Positions 12,050-24,437 are shown, numbered from the stretch's first letter. The stretch is DNA of 64,000 bases from Impatiens glandulifera (GCF_907164915.1 NC_061864.1:17181889-17245888), one strand, 5' to 3'. The notes: generated by a model from the sequence alone, not told the origin. Made by a program: numbers and translations.

Positions 12050-14540
12050 CTAAGCCATAAAAAGGTTGTGAGCTTCCAACCAAGTCTTGTGGATTTGAAC
12101 TTCTTGTATCGACCACCTAGAATTGTGAAATAAATAGAACACAATACTTTCACATTGATTCAATTTATTAATAAATATTTCTTAATTAAAATTATGAGTG
12201 CACCTGAGAATGTTGAGTTGATAAAAGATCTTCAACTTGAATTATCATCCGTTCACATTGTTTGCTGGACACGTTTGAAATTGTTTCACAATGCTCTTCA
12301 ATACCCTATTATGTGGAGAAATAAGTACTTGAATTAATTGTATACGATTTTCAAATTTAAAAAGATAAATAAATTCAAATATACAACATATTGAAAAAAA
12401 AAATGATGATACCTTGTCAATTGTTGAAGTTTGATTGGTTTGTCTTGATGCCTTCTTTTTCTGTGAAATCTTCTCTATGCCACGTTTCAACTTTCTACAT
12501 GCAAATGTTTTCTTTCTCGTTCTAATTCCTTTCACTCCAAGAGGGTTACCTCCACCAATTTGTACATTTTTTCATTTAAAACATTGGTGTCATTTATCTC
12601 AAGAGTAACTTCCAATCTATCAATTTTAACTTATCCAAAATACCATCTTTAACAACTTTGTAAGTATCTTCCCTCTCAGATGCCTTGGTAACCAATTGAA
12701 CATACAACCACACAGTTCTTTATATCAAATATTTTGATGTACTTTTGGATCCAAACTATCTTTGTTAGCATTTGAATTATTAACTTCAAAATATTCAACC
12801 TTAGCTTCTCGCGTCCACCTTTTTAAAATGTACTCTTTTGGGATACTCATGATATTGGTCACCGTAAATATTCTCAAAATATGAGAACAGAGAATCCCAC
12901 CAAATTCAAATTTTCTATAGCCACATTCAAAATTTTCAAATGATGAATCAACTGTAACTATATGATGATATCTTTTCAGGTGAGAAGTAACTTTTATATT
13001 TTTGAAATGATCCAACATCCTCACAAATTTCAACAATAAAATTATGAGATTTGCACCATTCCATTTCAAAACACTTGTATGCCTCAGGAGTATAGATATT
13101 ACTTGCTTGCTTTAAAATCACAATTGGATACAATAGACTTTAAACACTTGTATTTGCCCGAAAATCTGCTTTTAACTCCTAATATCGACGATCATCGAGC
13201 AGTCTTTTAAAATGATTGAAGAAGTCTAAGAACTTGTGTTTATAATTGACGTACCTTTTTACAAGACTGTTCATACTCTCACTTCTTTGAGTTGTAGTCA
13301 TATCTGCGCAAAACATGTGTCGTCCATATACTAAAGCCCATTTTTCCTTTATTTGAAACAGATGCCTCAACCAATCATTGTCTTCTAATGCATAATTGTC
13401 CAACATCAGATTCCATGTTGAAATAAAATCGTCTTCTTCATCCAAAACATATACACAAGATGAAAAATCTTTGTCAAACTCTTTGAATTGAGAAAAATCT
13501 CCACTCAAATGTATGGCGACATTCTGATAAATATGCTAAATGCACAACCGATGATGTGTTTCAGGCCATCTTGAAGCTAAAGCCTTTGCCATTGCTGCAT
13601 CTTGATCTGTCAGAATAGTTGTTGATTTTTTCCCACCCATAACTTCGGCAAATATATCAAATAGTCATTCAAACGTCAATGAAGTTTCATCATATAATAA
13701 AGCTGCACCAAAAAGCACTGATTGTTTATGATGATTAACACCAACAAATAACGCAATTGGATGTCCTTCATTGTTCTTCCTGTAGGTTGTGTCAAAAGAA
13801 ATAACGTCTTTGAAATTGGCATAATCATCTCTCATTTTAGCATCAGACCAAAAAATATTAGTTATCAAGTCATCTTCATCAACTTGAATAGAATAAAAAA
13901 ACTAGAATCATTAAACGGCATTTTTTGCAAGTATTCCAATACACCTCCAGTATCTCCCACCATATTTCGTGTCTTTTGGAACGTAATTAATTTTTGTAAT
14001 CTTCAGGAATAAACCCTAAAAACTCTCTCTCACCCATTTGTATCTCCATATGATCATGAGATACCCACTTACCATCTCAATCTGTATCGCAGTAGAAGAA
14101 GATATCTTTCTATGACATCTATGGAGGTGCGTTTTGTTTGGATTAGAAAGATAATGATTATGATTCTTTACAAATTGAATCACACTAAATTTGTCATTTC
14201 TTCAACTACAAACCTTCATTTTAGCCTCACAACCAAGTCTTGTTTCAGGACGACTATTTTTCACATTAAACTTTCGTCGTTTATCTTTTTCCCTTTTACC
14301 TTGAGCAGAACAACAGAAAATTCTATCTAATATTTTACCACATTTATCGCTGTGACTTTTATATCTTTTTATTCCAAACCCAACTCTTTTAGCATATGAC
14401 AAATAAAATTGGTAGGCAACTTCTTCAGTCTCAAATTCCAAACCAATATGTGGTTCATCTTCTATAATAAATGCATCAGTATTTCCCAAATCTTCTCGAT
14501 AATCTTTATTTTTTCAAAAATTAACTGACGACAAGTTATA
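12050..14540 (-). pseudogene. FAR1/FRS-family (MULE transposase-derived) pseudogene 1
   Basis: Read leftwards, the fragments keep the order of a FAR1-related protein. An N-terminal FAR1 DNA-binding region (14489-14202) contains FETEEVAYQFYLSYAKRVGF. A MULE transposase core follows (about 13868-13180) with ISFDTTYRKN, FVGVNHHKQS, an ILTDQDAAMAKAL segment and MTTTQRSESMNSL. A SWIM-type zinc finger (about 12960-12840) has the C-H-like pattern in FEFGGILCSHILRIF, and a basic tail ends near 12245. FAR1 proteins are nuclear transcription factors derived from Mutator-like transposases. This copy is dead: in-frame stops lie at 14202-14204, 13665-13667 and 13536-13538, more follow near 13180, and there is a frame change before the SWIM motif. 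Two of the stops sit where the family has tryptophan. Confidence 0.8.
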
Positions 14541-14569
14541 GATTCACCTTCCATTGTTTTATATTGATC

Positions 14570-15600
14570 CTAAAAATAAATCATCAACAACAAAATGGTG
14601 TGAAATGTGTGTATATATAGACAAATAATTAATTAATTAAAGAGATAGTTAAACAATAATAACAATAACAAAACGGTATGAAAAGTCAAGTGGATAAAAA
14701 TGCCACGGTGGACTAATAAAATAAAATTAATAATAATTACTTTTAATTTTTTTAACCTTCTCAATTCTCTCTTTTTCTCAGTCTCTCTTGCTTAGTCTCT
14801 TCATTTTTTATTTCTTTCTTTGGCTATCTTCTTTCTTCTTTTGAGATTTCGGCTTTCTTCTTCCTTCTTCCGCGACTTTGAATTTCGGCGATTTCTTTTT
14901 TCTTCTGAGTATCTTCTTCAACAAGTTCGAAAATAGTAAGCCTTCAATGATTAATAGAACCTTAAAAAATCATTTTCACTTTTTACTTTTCAAGAGAATC
15001 AGTTTTCTTTAACTAATCCAAATCCAATACTAATAGAGGGTAAGTTTCCGAACATGATCATCTTGTAGTTAGGGTTATCCCGAACATGTTCATGTTCTGA
15101 AACTTTATTTAATGTTTGGAAACTTTTTTTTATTTCTTTTTTTGGTTTTTGTATCTGTATCCATTTACAAAAAATTTAGTCACACATTTAGAAACAAAAA
15201 CCTAAATATTAGAATAGACCTAATTATACTACACATTTTAAGCATGTTTGGTTTCTAGATCTGTATCCATTTACAAAAACCTTAGTTTAGTATAGGGGCT
15301 ACTAAAACTATTCTTAGTCACACATTTAGAAATAAAATTTAAATATTAGAATAGATCTACTGATATTGTGCTACACATTTTAAACAAGTTAGGTGTTTGT
15401 TTTGGTAATTAGGTTAATGATAGTAACAAAACTGAGTTACAGTGAAGAATCTTAAACTAATTTGCAAATCTGGCCAAAGTTGTATAAATTTTCAAATCTG
15501 ACCAAAGCTATCTTAAACTAATTTCTAAATCTTAAACTAATTTTTACATTTTCAGTTATATAAGTCTAGAAATGACACGGATATTGAATTTGTTGTTGTA
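14570..15600. other. Intergenic stretch with pyrimidine-rich block and tandem duplication
   Basis: A CT-rich block at about 14755-14930 looks like a plant 5' leader on the + strand, but no coding exon follows. From about 15140 to 15385 a unit of roughly 110-135 bp occurs twice in tandem, with CTGTATCCATTTACAAAAA and TCACACATTTAGAAA in each copy. AACATG-rich palindromic bits at 15048-15105 resemble those at 16495-16680. Confidence 0.5.
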
Positions 15601-15619
15601 TAGGTTTAGACATTTTCAG

Positions 15620-16400
15620 AAATGTTACATATCGTTAGTAGACATTAATCGACATTCTAGAAAAATTGATTGTCCACGATGATTAACACCGATAAAAGAA
15701 GCAAATGGCATATCATAGTGGTTTGTCAAATATGTTGTGTCAAATGTGATGACATCCGAGAAGTACTCGTATGTTGACATGCATCTTCCATAGACCAAAA
15801 GACATTCTTTATCGTTTTCCTCGTCCACATCATATACATAAAAAATAGTAAACATCTGCTTTACATTCGGTAGAAATACTGACATAACGCTTCGACATCA
15901 CAATTTCTTAATCGCAACCGTCTAACTTTTGAAATATAGTTTCTGCAGTTTCTCTCATCAAAATTCATATTATTATATACATCAGCTTCAACTACAAGTG
16001 ATTGATATATTTTTGACAATGTAATTACAACTTTGTCGTTTAAATCCAATCTCCTCTTCGTAGTTGGATCTAGAACCTCATGAGATCTAACATGTCTCGA
16101 CTTTCCCGGACTCAAGATATGGTTATGGTAATGGAAGACACTATTTATCATCTTCATTCCTAACCGCAACATTTATCTTTCCATTCCGATTCGTCTTGGT
16201 GGAGGTCTACAATGTAAAATATTTTCCCCTTTGTAGAACATGCACCCTTTTGGCACAAGCAATGGAGAACCACTTCGGACCAGACCATTCATTGCTCCTA
16301 ACTTAGAAATGTCAAAACCATTTAATTGGGCATAGGCGTTATAAAATTCGCGAATCTCCTTCTTAGTTTGAAAATTCATTGCAACACTGGGGATTTTAAC
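15620..16400 (-). pseudogene. FAR1/FRS-family pseudogene 2, N-terminal half only
   Basis: The minus strand gives a FAR1-type DNA-binding segment (16379-16173) with EIREFYNAYAQLNGFDI. A middle part follows (16172-15861) with FHYHNHILSPGKSRHVRSH, matching the HNH-x-L region of the family. Then comes the start of the MULE core (15885-15625) with ITFDTTYLTNHYDMPFASFI and GVNHRGQS. The frame changes twice and the match stops near 15640, so the catalytic end, SWIM finger and tail are absent. It differs clearly from pseudogene 1, so it is not a simple duplicate. Confidence 0.75.
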
Positions 16401-16494
16401 ATCGTAAATTTGAACTTCGGGATCTATGAAGCTACATAATAAGAGAGAAATTATATTAACACAAGAATAATGAATAAAAATTACACTATTTCAT

Positions 16495-16685
16495 CCCGAA
16501 CATGTCCATGATGGGAACGAAATGGTTCAGAACATGACCATGTTCGGGACCAATTGGTCTAGAACATGATGTTCTGGATTATTTTGTCCCCAACATTATC
16601 ATGTTCTAGACCATTTCGTCCTGAATATGATCATGTTCCAATTAGTCCAGAACATGGCCATATTAGCCATGTTCTGGACCATTTC
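16495..16685. repeat. Palindromic AACATG-rich minisatellite
   Basis: Degenerate repeats of GAACATG(A/G)(T/C)CATGTTC and CCATTTCG(T/G)... alternate in direct and inverted orientation, so the block can form several hairpins. Similar short pieces occur at 15048-15105, on the other side of FAR1 pseudogene 2. Confidence 0.65.
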
Positions 16686-16979
16686 GATAGAAGAAGGCTA
16701 TGGCGTGCGTTTTATTTTTTTATTTTTTTTCCACCGTGACATATTTTATTCCCGTAGCTGTCAGGTGAATGGTCGCGGATCCAACGTGGCTCTCTATAAT
16801 TCCTCTATTATTTTATACATAACATTCCATTCAACTTAATCAACTTAATGTATTTTATTTGATAATCAAACACTTTATTTTCTTATTTCAAAACTAGTAT
16901 AGTGGATATGAGTTAAATTTTTTTTAACATGAATGTGTTTTTAAAAACAATTAATTTAATTTAATGAATTATAAAATAA

Positions 16980-17332
16980 ACAATATAGTTAGTAAGCAAT
17001 GATTTACGGTTGCTCTTGTCTTGTCCTGCAACTGCAATATGGAGCAAAACCCGCCACCATTTATTTCCCTGCAATTCCACCTCTTCTCTTCTCAAACCTC
17101 CGGCGGACTTGTTCGCCGTCGCCATTAGATCAGTCACGCCCACTGAACTGTATTCAAATATCGTCTTCTCCGTCGACAAAACCTCAACCCGCCATTTACA
17201 AGGCTCTCTCCACTTGTAATTTACATTCTCATTCATTCCCACTTGCTGCTTCGTAGGTTTTCTCAGCACATTTTCATGGGAAGAGCCGCATTTGCATTGT
17301 GAATTTTAGAGAGGAAAGGTGGTGGTGGTGTT
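16980..17332 (+). promoter_or_regulatory. Presumed promoter-proximal region and 5' leader of the DGK gene
   Basis: Base composition shifts from AT-rich to mixed here and the stretch is pyrimidine-rich (for example near 17075-17100), as expected for a plant 5' untranslated region. There is no intron that I can fix and no clear TATA box. Short open frames across it on both strands show no known domain. The transcription start cannot be placed. Confidence 0.35.
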
Positions 17333-20300
17333 ATGGATTCTCCGCCGGAGTCGGAATCTGCTCGGACCACGCCTCGATTATCTGTAATTGATTCTATTAA
17401 GGGTTGTACGCTAGCCGCAGTTCATATTAACAAAGAGGATCTCAAGCAAAGGATCACCATTCCCAAATACCTCCGCCTCGCTATTTATGACGCCATCGAT
17501 TCTAAGGACCTCACCGATGGCAAGCGCCACGAACCCTATTCTTATGATGACGTCGGAGATCCCCAATACCCTTGTGAATGCCCCCTCGTCACCTTCATTA
17601 ATTCCAAGAGCGGGGGCCGCCATGGTCCTGAGCTGAAAGAACGGCTGCAGGAACTGATGGGCGAAGAACAGGCATTTGTTCTCACTCCCAAACCCTAACA
17701 CTTTAACAATAAGTGCCCTAATCAATGCTCAACTAAGTTTTATTTGAAAATATATATATAGTATGTAAGAACACATTGGTGATTAAAAATTTACTCTTTT
17801 TTCTGTTCCAGATATTTGACCTTCAGCTTGTGAAGCCTCAAGAGTTTGTCCAATATGGGTTGGGTTGCCTTGAGAAGTTAGCTGATAATGGTGATTCATG
17901 TGCTAAGGCAATTCGCGAGAAGCTAAGAGTTGTGGTAGGCTAAACATAACTAGGCAAAGATAATTTCTTATTATAATAACAATGCATGTAATCTTGAGGG
18001 TTATTAGGTAGGTATCTGCAATGAATTCACTATAATAACAGAATCAGAATGCAAGAAAAACCTCCAAGTTTGAATGGAAACCATGAATTTTTCAAATACA
18101 TTTCATGTCTAATAAGTAAGCTGGAAATCTGTAATTGGTTGGTCAGGTGGCAGGAGGTGATGGAACAGTTGGATGGGTGTTGGGATGTTTGGGGATACTT
18201 CACAAGCAAATGAGGGAGCCAGTTCCTCCAACAGCAATTATTCCTCTTGGTACAGGAAATGACTTATCGAGGAGTTTTTGTTGGGTATGATATTGAGTTT
18301 GAATAATGTATTCATTCCTGTTTAGTGGTTGTTATCATCATCTATTGTTGATATATTCTTTCTTATAACAGGGGGGTTCATTTCCTTTTAACTGGAAATC
18401 ATTTGTGAAAACAACCCTTAACAAAACTTGCAGTGGTTCAATTCGGCATCTTGACAGGTAAAACACCTCTTACTATGCTTCAGGGTTTCAAACTCTTTTT
18501 TGCTTACAAATTTAATTAGTTTAAAAATAAATTAAGTTACCCAATTGCTCGGTGTTGATAGAAATATAGGCAAGTATGTACTTAGTTAATTCTCCCTGCA
18601 ATCACCACTAATGCACTCACTATTTGATTGTCAATCCCTGTCATTTTACACAGCTGGAAAGTTTCTATATTAATGCCTGCTGGCGATCTTGAGAACTTAC
18701 CTCAATCGATGAGTTCTGTGGAGGAATATACCTTTAGTGATGAAGTAAGTATTGTTATTTAATTCCTTGCATTTTATTTGCAGTATTATTAATAATGTGA
18801 AGGTGGCTAAGTACTTTGCAGTTTTAATTTCTAAATAATCTGAAATTAGTTCTTCTTTTCTTCATCTGACTGGTATTTTTCCTTTGATTTGTGTGTATTG
18901 TCATTTCTATCAACGCCACTTGACGAGTTTTGACCATTTGATTGTAGCTTTATCTTTAAAACATTTACTACTACTTCTTCACTAGGTTTAACATCCACGT
19001 TCCTTTTGTGAAGTTCCTTTTAAGTTTTGATGTGATTATGCAGGGACTTGAAATTGGAGAATTGCCAGAAAAAATGTCCCACTACGAGGGTGTGTGTTAT
19101 AATTACTTCAGCATAGGTACCTATCATGTTCTAACATGCTTTCTGAGTCACATTGCTTCTGCAGTTTATTAGCCTTTTCAATTACTTGCCACAGCTTTAT
19201 CTTCAGAATCCATATTTTGTATCTTGAAGTTGAAGCCTAGCTATATTTGACAATTATTATTCTCATTGCTTGAACATTTTTCCCTTGGTGGCAGGAATGG
19301 ATGCCCAAGTAGCTTACGGATTCCACCATTTACGGAATGAAAAGCCTTACCTTGCACAAGGTCCTATTTCAAACAAGGTCAATTTTAGCCTAAAATATAA
19401 CTACTTACATATTGTTCATCTTCACTCTTACACTTTTCAGGACTGACTACATTTACCCTTATGTTCAACAGCTTATCTACTCTGGATATAGCTGCAAACA
19501 AGGTTGGTTCTTCACACCATGCATGTATGATCCAAATTTAAGGTTAGAACTTTACTTAGTCATCTCTGACAAATGTTACTTATGTAGTAGTAGTAGTAGC
19601 CATTCAAAACATTGTTTATCACATATTCACATCTGACTTATATTGTAGACTTGCCATAATCATTCTCTGCTTCCAGCATTGAATTATTATTAAATTTGTA
19701 TGACTAATGGCTACTGAAAATCTTATAATTACAGGGGACTTAGGAACATTTTACGTATGTTTGTCAAGAAACTCAATTGCTCTAAGTGGGAACATGTCAC
19801 AATTCCTTCAACGTAAATACCTGTTTGTTTCATAGAGAAAATTTGACCAACTGATTTTGTAGTTCATTGTTGTAAAGTCATATATTTATTTTAGTGTCAG
19901 ATCAGTAGTTGCCTTAAATCTTAACAACTACGCCAGTGGAAGAAATCCATGGGGTAATCTGAAGCAAGAATACATGGAGAAGGTACATATAATTCATTTG
20001 TCGATTTGTACAAGAATTGCCTTTCTTTTTAAAAATTATATATGAAGAAAGCCAAAAGGGTGTAGGAGTTAAAACCATGTTTTCAAGAACCTACTCATTT
20101 TGTATTGAAAATGTTTATTATGATGGATGCGGGTGAGATTAGGATTGAAGTAGTTTTGGTGCAGAAAGGATTTGTTGAGGCGCGTGTTGATGATGGTCTA
20201 CTAGAAGTGTTTGGGCTAAAACAAGGATGGCATGCTTCCTTTGTTATGACTGAAATCATTTCGGCTAAACATATTGCTCAGGTAAATTTGTTTTGTCATA

Positions 20301-20511
20301 TGATAAAAAAAAATATGGATGTTTTTTTGATGTTGATATACATAAATAGGCTGCAGAAATAAGATTTGAGTTTAGAGGTGGAGAATGGCAAGAAGCTTTC
20401 ATGCAAATGGATGGAGAACCATGGAAGCAGCCCTTGCATAAGGAATATTCAACATTTGCTGATATTAAAAGAGTTCCATTTCAGTCTGTTATGGTTGATG
20501 GACACTCCTAA
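17333..20511 (+). CDS. DGK4: Diacylglycerol kinase, plant cluster III, DGK4-like
   Basis: Phosphorylates diacylglycerol with ATP to give phosphatidic acid, a lipid signal in plants. Twelve coding exons join in frame into 482 residues: 17333-17671, 17812-17934, 18147-18284, 18372-18457, 18654-18744, 19044-19116, 19295-19377, 19472-19542, 19735-19812, 19895-19982, 20165-20281 and 20350-20511. The catalytic domain starts near residue 84 ([16 protein letters not shown]). It carries the ATP-binding [10 protein letters not shown] at about 155-164 and LGTGNDLSR, followed by the accessory domain with [33 protein letters not shown] and [13 protein letters not shown]. There is no C1 domain or N-terminal membrane segment, and the length fits the short plant DGKs (cluster III). 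The start is the first ATG of the frame. The first intron uses a GC donor. I prefer DGK4 over its sisters because of the neighbouring genes; sequence alone says cluster III. Confidence 0.93.
17672..17811 (+). other. GC-AG intron (first intron of the DGK gene)
   Basis: Protein continuity demands the join GAA GAA CAG / ATA TTT GAC, as in [15 protein letters not shown]. The base pair after CAG is GC, not GT, and the acceptor is a normal TTCCAG. Reading through the junction instead adds eight residues (AFVLTPKP) and then a stop, so retention would truncate the protein before the catalytic GGDGT motif. Confidence 0.8.
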
Positions 20512-21840
20512 TAATGATTTCACCCGACCCGACCCTGACCCATATGTAAATCGATCCCACCCTAGGGCCTCTTCTAACTTCTTGTAAGTACTCAACTCAT
20601 GATCATAAAAATCATAAATATACATATAAGTCAATCGATTTTAACTTAGTTGGTAATTCAAGTGAAAACTGTTTTATTTATATCCGATTCTCAGCAAGAA
20701 CATCACTATTGATAAAAGGTTATGATTGTTACCGAGTTGTGTTAACATCTTCTCAAAAATAAACTCGGGTTTTATGAAAATGAAATTAAAAGTCAATGAA
20801 TTTTGCTGGTAATTGCTAACCTGATGTAATTCAATTATTGAAGTATGTATTTTGGGTTCCAATTGACAAAATATCTCAATTGAATTTCCGTTATTGCCTA
20901 TTATTTTATTTTATATTTTTGGGAGTTAAAAGGTCCTCATTTAAAGCCAAAAGGGCCATAATGTCCACGTGAAGCACACGAGGGCTTGGGCCATACCCAC
21001 ACTACTCTGTCTCTTTCTCTATTTTATTTAAAGAAAATAAAAAGACAGGGATATGATAGTAATTTTCAGAGAAATATAAAAAACAACTTCTAGTTTCTTC
21101 ACAACTCTCTTTTCATGTATTTTTTTTAATTAATAAAATGATTAAAAAATGAAAGAGACAAAAAGAGAAGGTTTTGTAAGGAGTAAAATTTACCGTAGTT
21201 TTGAACACAAATAAAAACAATTTATAATACTCTAATGTAATTTAAGTGACAAAAATAATTTCTAAAAGATTGAATATCATAAATTTAGTTGACATTTAAA
21301 ACATCTTAAATAAAAATAATGAATAAAATCATACTTATTTTTTATATTAAAAAGTTAGTCATAGTATATCACTATTAAGAATAAGAAATTAAACTTTTGG
21401 TTAACTTTTGTCTTTTTGTTATTCTTTTTCCTTATATGTAATCTTATTTGTGTTTGTTTCCATTTTATGAAGGTTAGAAAATATCCTATTAAGTCACGCT
21501 AAGGTCAAAAGGAAATGTATTATGGAAGATGAGATATTCTCCTTTTATTTATTTTTATTTTTTTATTATAGTTTCTTTCTATTTAAAGACCCATCTAGAA
21601 TATGCAGATTAGTTATTGAAAAGAACCCATCCTGCATTCATTTTTCATTTTTATGTTGCAATTTTTTTAAATGTCACTATAACTATAGATCATTTTATTC
21701 AATATCTTATTAATGATTTCACTCAATTTTATAATTGAAATATTAAAAGATCTTATATATATATATATATTATTAAATATTTTATCATCATATATAATTA
21801 TTCATTAAATCACCTAACAATTTTTTTATATATATATTTT
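20512..21840. other. DGK 3' region and AT-rich intergenic DNA
   Basis: The first couple of hundred bases are probably DGK 3' untranslated sequence, but no clear poly(A) signal can be singled out. Beyond that the DNA is AT-rich with a TA tract near 21755-21770. No other gene or element was recognised. Confidence 0.5.
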
Positions 21841-21844
21841 AAGA

Positions 21845-22560
21845 ACATGTTTGATATTCGGTCTAGTGGTTTAGCTAGCCGAATTAGATATAAAAAAAGA
21901 TTAAACATTATAGAGACTTCGTCCTATAATAGAGTTTTACTTTTGATAGGACGCAAACAAATATCGTCTGAACAAGACGTTATGCATTGGCAAAATATGA
22001 ATAGTGGGGCATTGTTACTTGTTATTCGCTAAGACGATTCCATATAATTATTATTAGGAAAAACTTTGGGAGTCAATGATTTCATTCAAAATCTCATTAT
22101 TTGGATGAAGCGTTATTCACGGTAAAATTCTTACGGATGATATGTGCATAAAAAATGTTATATTTTGGTTAGTCGTATGTGTCACGAAAAAGTTGAATCA
22201 GCGACTCACTTACTTTTACATTGTCGAAGAGGGTCTAATACTTGGAGTTTTTTGTAAAGTATTACAGAGATTTATTGGATGATGCCCGAGTATTTTGATT
22301 TATGCAGTTGATATAGTTGACCTATATATTTGAGTTATCATCCAAATTATTTTTTGGTGGACTATCTGCTTTAAGAGAAATCGTCGAATTTTAAATGACC
22401 ATAGTCGTCCGATGCATATCATTAATAATTCTATTATTATGTCTTTTTTTGAGATTCGTTTAGAAAATCACTAGAGTCGATCAGAGAGTTAATCGCATTT
22501 TTCGAGAATTTACGAGCTCAATAACTTATTAAGATTAATTTTTTCTTATTTTTTATTTTT
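21845..22560 (+). mobile_element. LINE remnant, 5'-truncated, same family as 1-835
   Basis: Starts abruptly with ACATGTTTGATATTCGGTCT and matches the minus strand of 1-480 almost throughout. The zf-RVT motif CHEKVESATHLLLHC is readable near 22180-22225. Stops and frame changes show it is inactive. The abrupt left edge fits the 5' truncation usual for LINE insertions. I see no clear poly(A) tail or target duplication. Confidence 0.75.
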
Positions 22561-23174
22561 ATAATTTTTAATGTCATGTTTTGTCGTTATGTTTAAACGA
22601 ATTTTTTTTATTTCTAATATACATAAACGAAAAAACTTAACAAATAAAATTTACTTTTCAAAATCAATACCAACCAATTAAAAATATCTTATTAAAATAA
22701 GCCAAACAAAATATTTATAACTAAATTTTTATGAAATTAATTTTAAACAAGATTTTTAATGAGAAACAAAACTTTTATAAAAAAAACTTATAATAATTTT
22801 ATTTGGATTCTAATTTCCAATTCTACATCCATCTCTATCGTCTTATTATGATCAGTTAATTTATTTAAAATAAAACAACTCATTTAAAAATATTAAAACC
22901 GAAATAATATGATTGAAAATAACGTATAAGCAAACCAATAAGACAATTTTATAATACAACTTTAATTATTAGGTCCGGTAAGATTACAAAGCTAATATTT
23001 ATAGGATAGATAGAGTACACAATAATACTACTACAAACAAACAGTAACTAGGGCAGGTAATAAAAATAAGACCAAATGTTACCGTTACTGACAAGAAAAT
23101 AGAAACAAAAAAAAAAAAAAAAAGTCGGCTACCGTCGCTATTACTACCGTCGCTATATTATTTATTAATTCAGT
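22561..23174. other. Intergenic, downstream of the COL gene
   Basis: AT-rich, with a poly(A) run at about 23107-23123. The part nearest 23174 is presumably the 3' untranslated region of the minus-strand COL gene. Nothing else was recognised. Confidence 0.5.
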
Positions 23175-24234
23175 TCAAAACAGAGACGGAACGACGCCGT
23201 ATCCTCCCGCCTCCATCAACTCCAACAATCCCGCCGTCGCCGTCGCCGACGACCTATTACCAAAACCCATCATCTCTTCTTCCTCATCCTCCTCCTGTTC
23301 CACCGCCGTGCGTTTCACAAATCGCCCCTTTATCCTCGGCCGCGATTCCGCATACGCCTTACGCGATGCGTACCTTATCATCTTATCGTACCGTCTGTTC
23401 TTCCTCTTTTCTCTGTATCTATGAACCCTAGCTTCTCTATCCATTCCTTTCCCCATCGAATTCAATGTATCACACATTGAGTTCCCTTCCGGTACCACTC
23501 CGGCGTCCAAACACGCCGACGAAACCTGTTTTTTGTTATTAGTTAGGAAACAGATCGAACCAACCAGTAGTTTAATTACAGTTTTAAAGTTTTCTTACAC
23601 TGGTGGGGGGAATCGGAGTCAATAATCCATTAGGGTTTGAGAAATCAAGCTCAAAGTAGCTATCTTTTTTAGTGTTTATCATAACTTCGCCGGATTTTAT
23701 TGGAATAACCTGAACAGGTACAACGCTGTCGCAGCTCCATGGGTAATCGAAATCGAGCAATTTCTCATCTGGGTTTGTTGTCGTGTTTGTTGTTAACCAT
23801 GTATTTCCTATGAGATCGGGCTCCGACGAGAGGTTGGCGTCGGATGATGATTTGAGAAGAATGGACTCTGCGGTGTCATAAAAGGGGGAAACAGGGAGGC
23901 GTTCGTGACGGCTGGCAAGTGGATTAGCTGAATGGATGTCGCGGTCGCACGTGATGCAAAGGGCGGCGGCGTCGGCCTTGCACGTGACACTCGCCGGCGC
24001 TTGCTCGCATACTTCGCAGATCCAGACACGTTCGTGACGTGATAGTTTTTGGTGGTGGTGGTGGTGGTGGAGTTTGGCGTCGCAAGTTATGCAGAGGAAA
24101 AGAGAGTCTGGTCGGCAGTAAAGAAGAGCCGCCGTGGATTTGCAGGAGTCGCAAGGTCTAGCTGTGATTGCCCATGTCGCCGGAAAACACTTTAAACTGG
24201 CTGGGTTAATATCATTACAACCTGGAATCACCAT
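23175..24234 (-). CDS. COL5: CONSTANS-like zinc-finger protein with two B-boxes and CCT domain, COL5-like
   Basis: A nuclear transcriptional regulator of the BBX/COL family, linked to light signalling and flowering time. Two exons, 24234-23599 and 23525-23175, join in phase 0 (ACCAGT/gtaaga ... cag/GTTTCG) to give 328 residues. B-box 1 (about 27-70) has [13 protein letters not shown] and [13 protein letters not shown]-box 2 (about 71-113) has [13 protein letters not shown] and [10 protein letters not shown]. The CCT domain near the C-terminus reads [20 protein letters not shown] then [18 protein letters not shown]. The protein ends YGVVPSLF, close to the VP motif by which COL proteins contact COP1. 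The [11 protein letters not shown] and [17 protein letters not shown] wording is that of the COL3/COL4/COL5 clade. Odd point: six consecutive histidines where relatives have a mixed stretch in B-box 1. COL5 over COL3/4 is inferred from gene order. Confidence 0.93.
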
Positions 24235-24437
24235 GATTCTTCTGTTTTGGTTTCTTCTTTCTTTCCTTCTTCTTAAATTGGATCAGTTTTGTTGATCTAA
24301 ATAGCAAGAAAAAAAGGAAGATCTAAAACTGGCTCCGCGTTCATCCACGAGAGCAAATCCAAATAAATTAATTTTATATTCCATGTATTGGATTTTGTAT
24401 TTTGGGAAGTGGAGCCTAGCTCCTTTCTCTTTCAATC

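Noticed and set aside
17411..17725. 104-residue minus-strand frame
   Set aside because: Antisense shadow of DGK exon 1, which has a clear family match.
19412..19636. 74-residue + strand frame starting in the DGK intron
   Set aside because: It contains part of a DGK exon only because it reads through the intron; the true exon is 19472-19542 with acceptor AACAG. The nearer TTTTCAG acceptor at 19440 would give an in-frame stop.
23808..24154. Two further minus-strand frames over the COL gene
   Set aside because: Out-of-frame shadows of the B-box exon.
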